A DNA stretch of 64,000 nt from Brucella pseudintermedia. Lineage in GTDB: Bacteria > Pseudomonadota > Alphaproteobacteria > Rhizobiales > Rhizobiaceae. The notes beneath the pieces are model-generated. The model was not told the DNA's origin. It made no database searches and saw only the letters and a list, made by a program, of their open reading frames with translations. How positions within the stretch are numbered: position 1 is the first letter of the stretch; every line of letters begins with the position of its first letter. Positions 51,946 through 60,387 of this stretch are shown one piece after another. The position numbers were made by a program, and so were the translations under genes. The stretch is taken from contig NZ_WBWE01000011.1 in assembly GCF_008932435.1 (NCBI RefSeq), forward strand, positions 62,001-126,000, in the 5' to 3' direction.

Positions 51946-53133
51946 ATGGTGGTTGAATCCACAATAGAAGCAGGAACGAAACCTGCCGCAGCTTGGGGTG
52001 CGGTTTTCTCGATGGCGCTGTGTGTCGCCATGCTGATTGCGTCCGAGTTCATGCCGGTCAGCCTGCTCACGCCGATGGCGGAAGGACTGCGGGCAACCGA
52101 GGGCCAGACCGGACAGGCGATTTCGATCAGCGGCCTCTTCGCGGTCGCGGCCAGCATGGTCATTACCACGGCGGCCGGGACGCTGAACCGCAAGTGGGTT
52201 CTGGTCATGCTGACGGCTTTCATGCTGCTCTCGCTGGTTCTGGTGGCGGCGGCGCCGAATTTCGCGGTGCTGATGATCGGTCGCGCGCTGCTCGGAATCT
52301 GCATCGGCGGATTCTGGTCTTTGGCCACCGCCATCATCATGCGCCTCGTCCCCGAAGGCGACGTGCCGCGCGCGCTTGCCCTGATGTATGGCGGACAGGC
52401 CATCGCAGCAGCGTTTGCAGCGCCGGTCGGCAGCTATCTGGGCGGTATGTTCGGATGGCGTGCGGTGTTCTGGGCACTGGTGCCCATCGTCGCCATCAAT
52501 CTGGTCTGGCATCTGATCGCCTTGCCGTCGCTGCCCGCCCGCCAACGTCAGGACTTTCGGACCATGCTTGGCCTGCTGAAGCGTCCTTACTTCCTGCGCG
52601 GGCTTATCGCGGCGATGCTGTCCTGGGGCTCGGCCTTCACCATGTTCACCTATCTGCGCCCGTTTCTGGAACAGGTGACAGCCGTGGGCGTAACGACGCT
52701 CTCGGTGCTGCTGCTCGTGCTCGGCTGCGCCGGGTTCATCGGAACCTGGGCTTCGGGTCGTTTTCTGAGCGGCAACGTCGCACCCCTCCTAAAATTGCCG
52801 GCGCTGCTGATGGGCGGCTGCACGCTCGGCCTGCTGTTCCTCGGCGGTTCGGTGATCGCGGTTGCCCTGTTCCTCGCGATCTGGGGCGCGATGAACACAG
52901 CCATGTCGGTGATCTGGATGACATGGATGTCGCAGAATGCCGACGATGCGCCCGAAGCTGCCGGAAGCCTGATGGTCGTGGCAATCCAGTCGTCGATCCT
53001 GCTGGGCGCTGTGATCGGCGGACTGCTGCTGGATGGCATGACGATCTCCGCAACCTTCAGCGGCAGCGTGGTTCTGGCCGTAATCGCCGCTGTGCTCATC
53101 GGCAATGGCCGGCGTCTGCTGAAAGCGGCGTGA
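51946..53133 (+). CDS. MFS drug/sugar-efflux-type transporter
   Basis: 395 residues from the ATG at 51946 (AGGAG upstream). Twelve predicted helices with the MFS signature GRALLGICIGGFWSLATAII in helices 3-5 and a short cytoplasmic loop (RPYFLRGLIAAML) in the middle. Similar to AraJ/Bcr-like DHA1 exporters. Regulated probably by the divergent LysR protein and followed by an SDR gene 45 bp downstream. Confidence 0.92.
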   Translation: MVVESTIEAGTKPAAAWGAVFSMALCVAMLIASEFMPVSLLTPMAEGLRATEGQTGQAISISGLFAVAASMVITTAAGTLNRKWVLVMLTAFMLLSLVLVAAAPNFAVLMIGRALLGICIGGFWSLATAIIMRLVPEGDVPRALALMYGGQAIAAAFAAPVGSYLGGMFGWRAVFWALVPIVAINLVWHLIALPSLPARQRQDFRTMLGLLKRPYFLRGLIAAMLSWGSAFTMFTYLRPFLEQVTAVGVTTLSVLLLVLGCAGFIGTWASGRFLSGNVAPLLKLPALLMGGCTLGLLFLGGSVIAVALFLAIWGAMNTAMSVIWMTWMSQNADDAPEAAGSLMVVAIQSSILLGAVIGGLLLDGMTISATFSGSVVLAVIAAVLIGNGRRLLKAA

Positions 53134-53178
53134 CCAATCTTATCAATATCCTGACCTCGAAACTCAAAGGAAACTGTG

Positions 53179-53925
53179 ATGACACAAGGCATCAATGGAA
53201 AAACGATCGTCATAACCGGCGCGTCCAGCGGAATGGGCGCTGCAGCCGCCCGGCATCTCGCAGCCAAAGGCGCGAGCGTCGTGCTGGGCGCGCGTCGCGC
53301 CGACCGGATCGAGGCGCTTGCAGCGGAAATCAGAGAAGCTGGCGGCAAGGCCACGGCCGTCGTCACGGACGTCACCAGGCGGGACGATCTGAAAAATCTC
53401 GTGGACGCGGCGGTGAAGACCTACGGTCGTATCGACGTGCTCATCAACAATGCCGGTGTGATGCCGCTTTCGCCGCTGGACCAGCTGAAGGTCGATGAAT
53501 GGGATCAGATGATCGACGTCAATCTCAAGGGTGTGCTCTACGGCATAGCCGCAGCTCTTCCCTTGATGAAGGCGCAGAAGTCGGGCCATATCATCAATCT
53601 CTCGTCCGTTGCGGGCCACAAGATTTTCGGCGGCTCCGCTGTCTATTCGGCGACGAAGTTTGGTGTACGAGCCCTGTCCGAAGGACTGCGAGAGGATGTC
53701 GCAGCGGATAACATTCGCGTCACGATCATATCGCCGGGCGCTGTCAAGACTGAACTCCTTGAGCATATCAGTGAAAAGGACGTTCAGAAGACCAACCAGG
53801 ATTATGTTGGTCAGGTCGGCGTGCCCGCCGAAACCTTCGGCCGTATGGTCGCCTTCGCGATCAGCGAGCCCGAGGACGTCGGCGTCAACGAGATTTTGTT
53901 CCGGCCGACGGCGCAGGAACTCTGA
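53179..53925 (+). CDS. Short-chain dehydrogenase/reductase
   Basis: 248 residues from the ATG at 53179 (AAAGGAAA upstream). Classical SDR: cofactor motif [12 protein letters not shown], catalytic NLSS serine and YSATK. Arg residues after the first strand (GARRAD) favour NADP(H). Substrate unknown. Transcribed with the MFS gene; the LysR-MFS-SDR set looks like a self-contained detoxification or metabolic cassette. Confidence 0.93.
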   Translation: MTQGINGKTIVITGASSGMGAAAARHLAAKGASVVLGARRADRIEALAAEIREAGGKATAVVTDVTRRDDLKNLVDAAVKTYGRIDVLINNAGVMPLSPLDQLKVDEWDQMIDVNLKGVLYGIAAALPLMKAQKSGHIINLSSVAGHKIFGGSAVYSATKFGVRALSEGLREDVAADNIRVTIISPGAVKTELLEHISEKDVQKTNQDYVGQVGVPAETFGRMVAFAISEPEDVGVNEILFRPTAQEL

Positions 53926-53940
53926 TTTGCGATCAACACG

Positions 53941-53966
53941 AACCGCCGCCTATGAGGCGGACGGTT
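53941..53966 (+). terminator. Terminator of the MFS/SDR unit
   Basis: CCGCC-TATGA-GGCGG stem (53946-53960), extended by AACCG/CGGTT around a one-base bulge, followed by T-rich sequence, 16 bp after the SDR stop. Confidence 0.7.
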
Positions 53967-54084
53967 TGTATTCTTGAAGCCAATGAGATGGATTGCCGCG
54001 TTCCACCGCCGGGGGAGCGCGGCATCGCAATCCTTCACGAACCTGATGGTCCGCCGACGCCGTTAGGTGGGGCGCCTGGAAGCA

Positions 54085-54729
54085 TCAACCGAACCGGCGT
54101 CCTGTCTCGGTAAAGGTGTACTCGTTGGCGATGATCGTCTCATCGACTGCCTCGTCCGAGGACAGGTATTCGTATTCGCGCTCCAATTGGCGATAGAGCC
54201 AGCGGGCCAGATCGCGCAGCGCCTCGATGACGATCTCCTCGGCGTCGGCGGTCATGTCCTGATAGGTGGGGCTGTCACGTTCGACCGAAATGGACATGCA
54301 ATACTCGTGATAGTAGTGCCCACGATGCCTGGTCTCGGCGCGAAGCTGGTAGAAGTTCCGGCGCTGGATCGCCAGCAACGCATCGGCAATCTCATGCAGC
54401 TTCTTGTCCTGCGGCGCATAGGATCGGATCTCGGCCGCGGCATTCCTCCGATACGAATAATAGCATTCGAACGATGCGCCATCGCCCTGCGACCAGAAGC
54501 CTGTAAAGGCGACACGAGGCTCCTGACGTGTGTCGCCGGCCATGAGGCGGACGGTGCGGGTCTTGAAGCGGATTCCGAGGATTTCCGCGATCTGCTGGAA
54601 ATCCTCATAGACGGAATCGTACCAGTCATAGTCGAAGCCGCCTTCACGATACCAGGCGCGGGCCTTGTCCTTTGCGGCATCGGAAAGCTCGTCGAGCCGA
54701 TAGACCGTGGTTTCGATGATCTCAGGCAT
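54085..54729 (-). CDS. Conserved ICE protein of unknown function
   Basis: 214 residues from the ATG at 54729. Highly characteristic: IETTVYRLDELSDAAKDKAR, AWYREGGFDYDWYDSVYEDF, QEPRVAFTGFWSQGDGASFE and SVERDSPTYQDMTADAEEIV. Homologues are frequent in alphaproteobacterial ICEs and sometimes labelled antitoxin of a stability system, without experimental support I know of. Probably cytoplasmic. Its start overlaps the end of the frameshifted gene upstream. Confidence 0.85.
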   Translation of the reverse strand: MPEIIETTVYRLDELSDAAKDKARAWYREGGFDYDWYDSVYEDFQQIAEILGIRFKTRTVRLMAGDTRQEPRVAFTGFWSQGDGASFECYYSYRRNAAAEIRSYAPQDKKLHEIADALLAIQRRNFYQLRAETRHRGHYYHEYCMSISVERDSPTYQDMTADAEEIVIEALRDLARWLYRQLEREYEYLSSDEAVDETIIANEYTFTETGRRFG

Positions 54730-55137
54730 CCGGATCACCTCCATCCAGCACCTCGGCAAGCCAGCCGTCGGTATAGGTCCAGGCGAAGGTTTCCCCGGTG
54801 GCGAGATCGAGCACATGAGCGCCGCCGCCGAAGCCGTTGACGCGCGGCTTCGAGCAGGTGGTGGCATACTGAAACCCCCAGCGGCCGGTCAGTCCGAATT
54901 CGGCGGCGCAACGCTTCACAAACTGAATCAGGCGCTCCGGGTCGCCCGTGACGTCATCGCGCATCCAGAGTTTGGTGCCGCCATGCTCGGGCTGGATCGA
55001 CAGGAGGAATCCGTCGGACCGCGGCTCTTCCGAAGCGCCTTCCTCGGAAAGTTGATTGTAGAGATCGAGGGCGCGGGAAGCGTTGTCGGGCGTCCCACAT
55101 CGAGCAGGCAGGAAAAATGGGTGAAGTAGTCGGCCAT
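54722..55137 (-). pseudogene. Conserved ICE protein broken by a one-base deletion
   Basis: The frame opening at ATG 55137 gives MADYFTHFSCLLDVG; the rest lies in the -1 frame: TPDNASRALDLYNQLSEEG, EEPRSDGFLLSIQPEHGGTK, LWMRDDVTGDPERLIQFVKR and GFGGGAHVLDLATGETFAWT. The change occurs at a run of three C on the plus strand (55094-55096); a fourth would restore one ~138-residue protein. No slippery heptamer is present, so a real mutation or a sequencing error is likelier than programmed shifting. Confidence 0.75.
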
Positions 55138-55157
55138 GTCAGGCTCCTAAACGACAA

Positions 55158-55178
55158 AGCCCGGCGCGAGGCCGGGCT
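55158..55178 (-). terminator. Terminator between 55200 gene and 55137 gene
   Basis: On the minus strand AGCCCGGC/GCCGGGCT (55171-55178 and 55158-55165) forms an 8-bp stem with a 5-base loop followed by TTTG. It lies 22 bp after the stop of the 55200-55757 gene. Confidence 0.7.
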
Positions 55179-55199
55179 GATTGAAGGAAGGAAATGGGA

Positions 55200-55757
55200 T
55201 CAGGCCGCCTGCGGCAGCCGGAGCAGCTCGGCGGCGGTCTCGCGCCAAAGCGGATCGACCAGGCGCGCTTCCAGCAAGGCCGCTCCGAATCGCAGGGCGC
55301 GGGCCGACGCATGATCGCCCCGGACGGAGGCTGCGAAGGCCACGCCGCGCTGTCGGCTGGCTTCGATAACGATGCGGCGGGCCTCGCCGTCGCTGGCGAC
55401 CGGCTGCCGCCAGAGGATGATACCGCCGCGGATTTCGCCGGCGAGAACCAGGCCGAGCGCGCTGTCCTGAATGACGATCAGGCGCGGCTCGAAGTGCAAT
55501 GCGGTGTCGTCGCCCGGTCCGAGATCGCCGCGCGAAACGCGGAGCGCAGCAAGAGCGAAGGCGTCTTCCGGCGAAGCAGCCTCGCCAAGCGAGACGCTGC
55601 GGTCCCGATAATCGGCATCGGCGGCTCCGGCATAGCTGACGGTGCCGAGGCAGGAGATGCGCAGCGGCAGCTTCTGCGCCCGCCGAAATCCGGGCAGCAC
55701 CCGGTCGGCGAGAACCTGCCCGATCGGGGCGAAGGTGGATTGGCTGGCATAGGTCAT
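55200..55757 (-). CDS. Conserved hypothetical ICE protein
   Basis: 185 residues from the ATG at 55757, chosen because a conserved leader with GGAG ends 10 bases upstream. Sequence includes FRRAQKLPLRISCLGTVSYA, GPGDDTALHFEPRLIVIQDS, ALGLVLAGEIRGGIILWRQP, suggesting a compact alpha/beta protein. No family with known function recognised. Belongs to the set of small leading-region genes transcribed toward the relaxase. Confidence 0.75.
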   Translation of the reverse strand: MTYASQSTFAPIGQVLADRVLPGFRRAQKLPLRISCLGTVSYAGAADADYRDRSVSLGEAASPEDAFALAALRVSRGDLGPGDDTALHFEPRLIVIQDSALGLVLAGEIRGGIILWRQPVASDGEARRIVIEASRQRGVAFAASVRGDHASARALRFGAALLEARLVDPLWRETAAELLRLPQAA

Positions 55758-55955
55758 CGGGATCACTCCGCGACGGGCGCCGAGAGCCTTTCTCTCCGCA
55801 TCCAACCCGTCACGGCCAAAGCCCCGACCTCTTCCTCTCTTGCCGAAGGCGTCCGCCTCGGTGCCGTTTCCGACGATGGGCCGACCATCGCAAGGCGGAG
55901 GGCCCGGACGCCTCTTGAGCGTTCCGGGCCGTCGGGAATGAGGCGCTTGCGCACC
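55758..55955 (-). promoter_or_regulatory. Structured leader (type 1) of the 55200 gene
   Basis: The proximal 55 bases (55758-55812) read in gene sense GTGACGGGTTGGA, a GAGAG/CTCTC hairpin, GCCCGTCGCGGAG and then the ATG. GACGGG pairs with CCCGTC. The same design, with compensating changes in the inner stem, precedes the ParB-like gene (59051-59107). Further upstream GGCGTCCG/CGGACGCC and CGATGG/CCATCG hairpins occur. Confidence 0.7.
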
Positions 55956-56120
55956 TCAGCTCCATGGATCGAGTTCCAGTTTCACCATCTCCTCGTCGCC
56001 GTCGAATTCGTCGGCGGGCATGGCGCCGTGGGTTCCGTCTCCGGCCTGGAACACGACGATCGAGACCATCAGCGTGGTGGCGAGGCTGGCGGCGAAGGCG
56101 GTGGCATCTGCGTAGGACAT
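55956..56120 (-). CDS. Small hypothetical protein
   Basis: 54 residues from the ATG at 56120. A hydrophobic N-terminal half (DATAFAASLATTLMVSIVVF) and an acidic C-terminal half (ADEFDGDEEMVKLELDPWS). Could be a single-pass membrane peptide. Support comes from a strongly structured leader with an AGGAG site just upstream, like that of ssb. Confidence 0.6.
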   Translation of the reverse strand: MSYADATAFAASLATTLMVSIVVFQAGDGTHGAMPADEFDGDEEMVKLELDPWS

Positions 56121-56165
56121 GGGTTCCGGCTCCTGTCTCTGGAGGCGGGGGACCATCCCCCGCGC
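56121..56165 (-). promoter_or_regulatory. Structured leader (type 2) of the 54-residue gene
   Basis: In gene sense CCTGTC pairs with GACAGG, enclosing GCGGGGGA-TGG-TCCCCCGC; AGGAG overlaps the 3' side of the outer stem. The GGGATGGTCCC core and the outer stem over the ribosome site match the ssb leader. The 335 bp farther upstream (56166-56500) hold no convincing gene. Confidence 0.6.
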
Positions 56166-56500
56166 GACAGGCGCCCGAAGTGTCTGAACGGATCTGCAAT
56201 CACCCTCGCGCGTTCGGGCATGTCCCGAATCCGCGAGGGCGGCACGCTCGCGTAAGCCGACCCCTCGTGGGTTGATTGACTAGGAGACGGCTCAGACCAA
56301 GGTCAGCGAATGGAAGCGGGGGTGGTGTTCTGCCTTTGACAGGATGCCGAAATCCCATCGCAGGTGCCGCGCCGCGCCAGCCCCCCTTCATGCCGGTCTC
56401 AACCGGATCGACGTGTTCCAGGCCGGAGACGGAATTCATCTCCACATGGTTGCGCAAGGATGGCGGATGCTGGTGAACTGAAACTCGACCGGAATGACGG

Positions 56501-56806
56501 TCAGCTCCAATGCCCCTCGGCGATCTCGCAGACGATCAGGGCGCGGGCCTTCAGCAGCAGGTCATGGCCACAGGTATCGATATGGCCATTGAACCGAGCG
56601 CGCGCACCGCACCGCCTCCAGTCGGCATAGTAGCAATATTCGCGGGCATCGAGGCGGAAGGCCCACAAATCCTCGGCCCAATGCGGCTTGGGCTCGACGA
56701 CGACGGTGATGCCGTCGCGCGTCTCCTCCCAGGGCAGCGACCGCTCGGCCGGGGGATTTTCGCGGTCGGCCCGAAAGATGAAGTCGGTGTCGATGTGGTC
56801 AGCCAT
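56501..56806 (-). CDS. Conserved hypothetical ICE protein
   Basis: 101 residues from the ATG at 56806 (GGAGG upstream). ADHIDTDFIFRADRENPPAE, WEETRDGITVVVEPKPHWAE, DLWAFRLDAREYCYYADWRR. Aromatic-rich with Cys/His residues (HIDTCGHDLL), but no metal motif certain. No function known. Separated from the ParB-like gene by a strong terminator. Confidence 0.7.
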   Translation of the reverse strand: MADHIDTDFIFRADRENPPAERSLPWEETRDGITVVVEPKPHWAEDLWAFRLDAREYCYYADWRRCGARARFNGHIDTCGHDLLLKARALIVCEIAEGHWS

Positions 56807-56814
56807 GACGACCT

Positions 56815-56845
56815 CCATAAAAAATGCCCGGCGCTATGGCCGGGC
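56815..56845 (-). terminator. Terminator of the ParB-like gene
   Basis: On the minus strand GCCCGGC/GCCGGGC (56839-56845 and 56826-56832), 6-base loop, then ATTTTTT. A near-perfect intrinsic terminator 45 bp after the parB-like stop. Confidence 0.9.
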
Positions 56846-56890
56846 GAGTTGAAAAACGATACGGAGCGGCCTGCGCCGCCCCGTATGCGG

Positions 56891-59050
56891 TCATTCCGCA
56901 GCGACGAGGTGCTGCCGGTCTTCCTCTTCTTCAGCCGCTGCTTCCTCGTCGTCACCGTCGCCGGCGAGGAAGTCGGGCAAAGCCTCGACCTCGCCATCGG
57001 TGTCGGCGGCCGCATCACCATCGAGATCGACCAGGCGCAGCGGTTCGGGCAGCCAGCCGGTATCGGCCAGCAGGCGCTCGGCCTCCTTAGCCATGTCGCC
57101 CTTTTTCAGATGGTCGATAAGCTGCGCCGCCCGTTCACCCGCGCCCTCACGCACCGCAGCGAGGATCTGGGTCTTGGTCACTCGACCGAAATAGTTCTCG
57201 ACGGTCGGCCGCCATCCCGCATCGAGCACCATGTCCAGGCCGGTGGCACGGGCAATCCGGTCGGCTCCGGCGAGACGACGGTCGAGCCCATGCTGCGAGA
57301 TGCCGGAGGCGCTATGGATATTCGGACGCTCGTAGAGCGCGTTGATACCATAGCTGACGCAATGGGCGAGAAGCGCCATGCGGCTCGCATCGTCGAGTGC
57401 CGCGATCCAGTCCCAGATCGCTGCCTCGTCGGACGGGAGGTCCGACTTCCAGGCGTTATTGCGCTCGCGGATCGCTTTTGCGGACGGGCTGTCACCGAGA
57501 TCGGTGCCCTGGGTCCAGGAGAGCTTCTGACGGACGAAGACCTCAAGGCATCCGTCCGGAGCGGAATAGTGATAGCGCTGCATCACCATCCGATGCAGGA
57601 GCGCCGTCATCGCGACATGCGGATTATTGGCGAGCGCGTCCTGCAAGGCGAGCGTGCGATAAGCCGTAAGCTCGACGACGAGGCGCTCGGGGAGCGGTTT
57701 GACGCCCTCCTCCTCCTCATCGGTCTCGACCGGCTGACCGCCGATGGTAATGACAGCGCGCTGGACATTACCGCCGTCGCCTGCCCCGGCCGCGGCCGTC
57801 ACGGTATCACTTTCCTCACCGTCGATCTCGACAACGGGCTCGTCTTCGGGACGGACATAGCCGCGATCGACCACAAGTGCGCCGCTACGGTCGATGCTGA
57901 TGAAGGCGCCGGCATGTGCCATCTCGGCGGGATCATAGACGACCGGCCGCTTTTCGAAGTCGGCTAGGCCCAACTCGATCTCGGCCAAGCGCTGATCGAT
58001 CTCATCGGGCAGCTCGTCGTGGTCGGCATACTCGTTTTCGAGGCGTTCCTGCTCCTCGCGCAATGCATCCCGGACCGCACGCTCCTCGTCGGTAAGGTCG
58101 ACGAAGCTGCCGGTGATGGCGCGAAGCCCGTTGTCGTAGCCATAGGGCAGATTGACCTCGACGGAGACCCACTTCCAGCCTTCGGCCGCCACCTCGTCGG
58201 CAATCGCCTTCAGCTTCTCGGAGACCAGGCGATCGAGGAGCGCGACGTCCTCCAGCCAGCCGCCGTCATTGTCGGAGAAGAGGTCGCGCAGCATGACGCC
58301 GCCGGCCTCCTCATAGGCATCAATGCCGACGAAGCACGCGCGCTTGTCGGTGGAGGGCACCGTCGTCTGGGTGAGATACTGGCGGACCTGCCAGGGTTGG
58401 ACATTGTATGCGTTCTGGACAGTCTCCCAAACCTGCTCCTGGCGCGCGTGATCGGGATTGACGGTGAACGCCTCCAGCATCGCCAGCGACATGCCGTTGC
58501 GGGCGTAGATTTCCAGAAGAGCCGGCGAAACCGAAGCCAAGCGCATGCGCTGCGTGATGTAGCGCGGCGTCGTGCGATAAGCGTCGGCAATCTCCTCCTT
58601 CGTCATGCCCTCGTCGAACATGCGCTTGAATGCCCGAAACTGGTCGAGCGGATGAAGGGCAAGACGCCACATATTTTCTGCGAGCGAGTCGTCGACCGCG
58701 GAGGTTTTGGCGTTCGCCTTCTTGACGAGGCAAGGGACGAGGCCGTCCTCGGGGAAGCGCCCGGCCGCGACAAGGCGCGCGATCGCCCGGTGGCGGCGGC
58801 CACCGGCCGGGGTCTCGAAATCGCCGGTCTCGTTGCCGTCGGCATCGAGGATGGCGCGGACATTGAGGCCCTGCACGATGTCCTCACGCCGGTCGATATC
58901 GTGGGTCAGATCATCGAGGCCGGCTTCGACGTCGGTTTCGCGGACATTATCCTTCGACAGGTGGATGCGGTTGAATGGAATATCGCGAGAACGCGAAAAT
59001 TCGATCATCGCGACAGCAGACTTCTTCGACTTCCTGGCAACTTTGGCCAT
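56891..59050 (-). CDS. Large ParB/RepB/Spo0J-domain protein
   Basis: 719 residues from the ATG at 59050. N-terminal ParB nuclease-like fold: IPFNRIHLSKDNVRETDVEA, the GGRRHRAIARLVAAGRFPED box, then DSLAENMWRLALHPLDQFRA and an HTH (TKEEIADAYRTTPRYITQRM). A long C-terminal region with acidic segments follows, ending in an acidic tail. Much larger than partition ParB and found in ICEs and plasmids, often in the leading region near ardC. Probably DNA-binding; a role in SOS inhibition or partition is uncertain. Confidence 0.92.
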   Translation of the reverse strand: MAKVARKSKKSAVAMIEFSRSRDIPFNRIHLSKDNVRETDVEAGLDDLTHDIDRREDIVQGLNVRAILDADGNETGDFETPAGGRRHRAIARLVAAGRFPEDGLVPCLVKKANAKTSAVDDSLAENMWRLALHPLDQFRAFKRMFDEGMTKEEIADAYRTTPRYITQRMRLASVSPALLEIYARNGMSLAMLEAFTVNPDHARQEQVWETVQNAYNVQPWQVRQYLTQTTVPSTDKRACFVGIDAYEEAGGVMLRDLFSDNDGGWLEDVALLDRLVSEKLKAIADEVAAEGWKWVSVEVNLPYGYDNGLRAITGSFVDLTDEERAVRDALREEQERLENEYADHDELPDEIDQRLAEIELGLADFEKRPVVYDPAEMAHAGAFISIDRSGALVVDRGYVRPEDEPVVEIDGEESDTVTAAAGAGDGGNVQRAVITIGGQPVETDEEEEGVKPLPERLVVELTAYRTLALQDALANNPHVAMTALLHRMVMQRYHYSAPDGCLEVFVRQKLSWTQGTDLGDSPSAKAIRERNNAWKSDLPSDEAAIWDWIAALDDASRMALLAHCVSYGINALYERPNIHSASGISQHGLDRRLAGADRIARATGLDMVLDAGWRPTVENYFGRVTKTQILAAVREGAGERAAQLIDHLKKGDMAKEAERLLADTGWLPEPLRLVDLDGDAAADTDGEVEALPDFLAGDGDDEEAAAEEEEDRQHLVAAE

Positions 59051-59220
59051 GGTGGTTTCTCCGCGACGGGCGGCCGAGACCCTCTCTCGACCTTCCAACC
59101 CGTCACGAAATCCCCTTCCCTCCTCTCCCTCTCGACCGGGCCGCAGGCGCGACGCTACCCGTCGACGCGCTGCGGTCGCTCCGCATTCCCCCGCTATTTC
59201 CGGCGCAGCGTTAGGTATCA
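59051..59220 (-). promoter_or_regulatory. Structured leader (type 1) of the ParB-like gene
   Basis: The proximal part (59051-59107) reads in gene sense CGTGACGGGTTGGAAGG, a CGAGA/TCTCG hairpin, GCCCGTCGCGGAG-type end and ATG. GACGGG pairs with CCCGTC; GGAG follows the stem. A distal CCGCAGCGCG/CGCGCCTGCGG hairpin lies near 59150-59190. Confidence 0.7.
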
Positions 59221-59285
59221 GCTCGTCGGGTGCTTGGAAGATTTGGTTTGTTTTCGTTTTGGTTTTGCCAGGCGCAATGATGGCG

Positions 59286-60197
59286 TTATTTTCTGCCGAT
59301 CGGATCGATCTCGCGGATGAGATCAATGAGCAAACGCAATGCGGTCGGCACCTGTCGGCGTCCGGAATAATAGGCGTGAAAGCCGCTGCCCATGGATGCC
59401 CAATCTTCAAGTACGATTCGTAGAGCGCCGCTTTCGAGATGTGGGCGAAGAACCGGCTCCGCTCCATAGATGATACCGACGTCATTAAGGCCGAAGCCGA
59501 CCGCGGCATGAGTTTCGTCGACCGTAACCGGACCGGGAGCCGCGATCTCAGCCTTTTCTTCGCCCCGCTCGAATTCCCAGTGGTAGATCCGGTCATTGCC
59601 CAAGCGGATGCGAATACAGCGATGTTCTTGCAGTTCCTGTGGCGTCTGGGGTAACCCAAACCGCTCCAGATAGGCTGGCGAGGCCGCAGCGATCCAGCGA
59701 ATGTCCGACGAAAGCCGCTGCGCGATCATATCCTCCGGCACGGTTCCGCCGTAGCGGATGCCAGCATCAAAGCCGCCAGCGATCACATCGACCATCTTGT
59801 TGTTCACGCTGACGTCAACCTCGACCTCGGGATAGTGCTGCACGAAGATCGGCATGACCGGTTCGAGCAGGAGGGGCACCGCATCTCCAAGGACATTGAT
59901 CCGCACCCGGCCGGCCGGCGCATCGCGGAACCTGTTGAGGTTTTCGGCGGCTTGGCTCACGGCCTCCAGCGGCTCCTCGATCGACGCTCGGAGTTCTTCA
60001 CCAGCCGCCGTGAGAGTTACGCTCCGTGTGGTCCTGTTCAACAATCGCACGCCACGGCGCTCCTCCAACCCCCTTATGGCATGGCTCAAGGCCGAGGCCG
60101 TTACGCCCATTTCCAGTGCAGCAAGACGAAAATTCCCATGCCTCGCAATGGCGAGGAAATAGGCGAAATCGGCCAGATCGACCCGACTCAGCTTCAT
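59286..60197 (-). CDS. LysR-family regulator of the AKR/SDR cassette
   Basis: 303 residues. HTH: DFAYFLAIARHGNFRLAALE, MGVTASALSHAIRGLEERRG. Effector domain: VRINVLGDAVPLLLEPVMPI, FDAGIRYGGTVPEDMIAQRL, end FHAYYSGRRQVPTALRLLID. Divergent from the aldo/keto reductase gene, the expected target. Its end resembles the LysR fragment at 28580-28763. Confidence 0.92.
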   Translation of the reverse strand: MKLSRVDLADFAYFLAIARHGNFRLAALEMGVTASALSHAIRGLEERRGVRLLNRTTRSVTLTAAGEELRASIEEPLEAVSQAAENLNRFRDAPAGRVRINVLGDAVPLLLEPVMPIFVQHYPEVEVDVSVNNKMVDVIAGGFDAGIRYGGTVPEDMIAQRLSSDIRWIAAASPAYLERFGLPQTPQELQEHRCIRIRLGNDRIYHWEFERGEEKAEIAAPGPVTVDETHAAVGFGLNDVGIIYGAEPVLRPHLESGALRIVLEDWASMGSGFHAYYSGRRQVPTALRLLIDLIREIDPIGRK

Positions 60198-60216
60198 GAA
60201 GCCTCCTGGTTATTAC

Positions 60217-60229
60217 TGAGCATTGCTCA
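60217..60229. promoter_or_regulatory. LysR-type T-N11-A box
   Basis: TGAGCATTGCTCA is a short dyad of the T-N11-A type, 20 bp upstream of the LysR start and in the divergent promoter region of the AKR gene. Confidence 0.45.
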
Positions 60230-60387
60230 TCAGTTCATTGCGCGCAAGGACGCTAATCCAAGCCGGACTGATCAACTAAGTTTGCTTCATGCTGTTCGCT
60301 GATGTGGAGCCGCCCGGTCGAAAGTAGGGTCATTGGCCGCCGTCTTCGAAGACGAAGCACTCACAAACAGAACGAAAGGCTGGAAAA

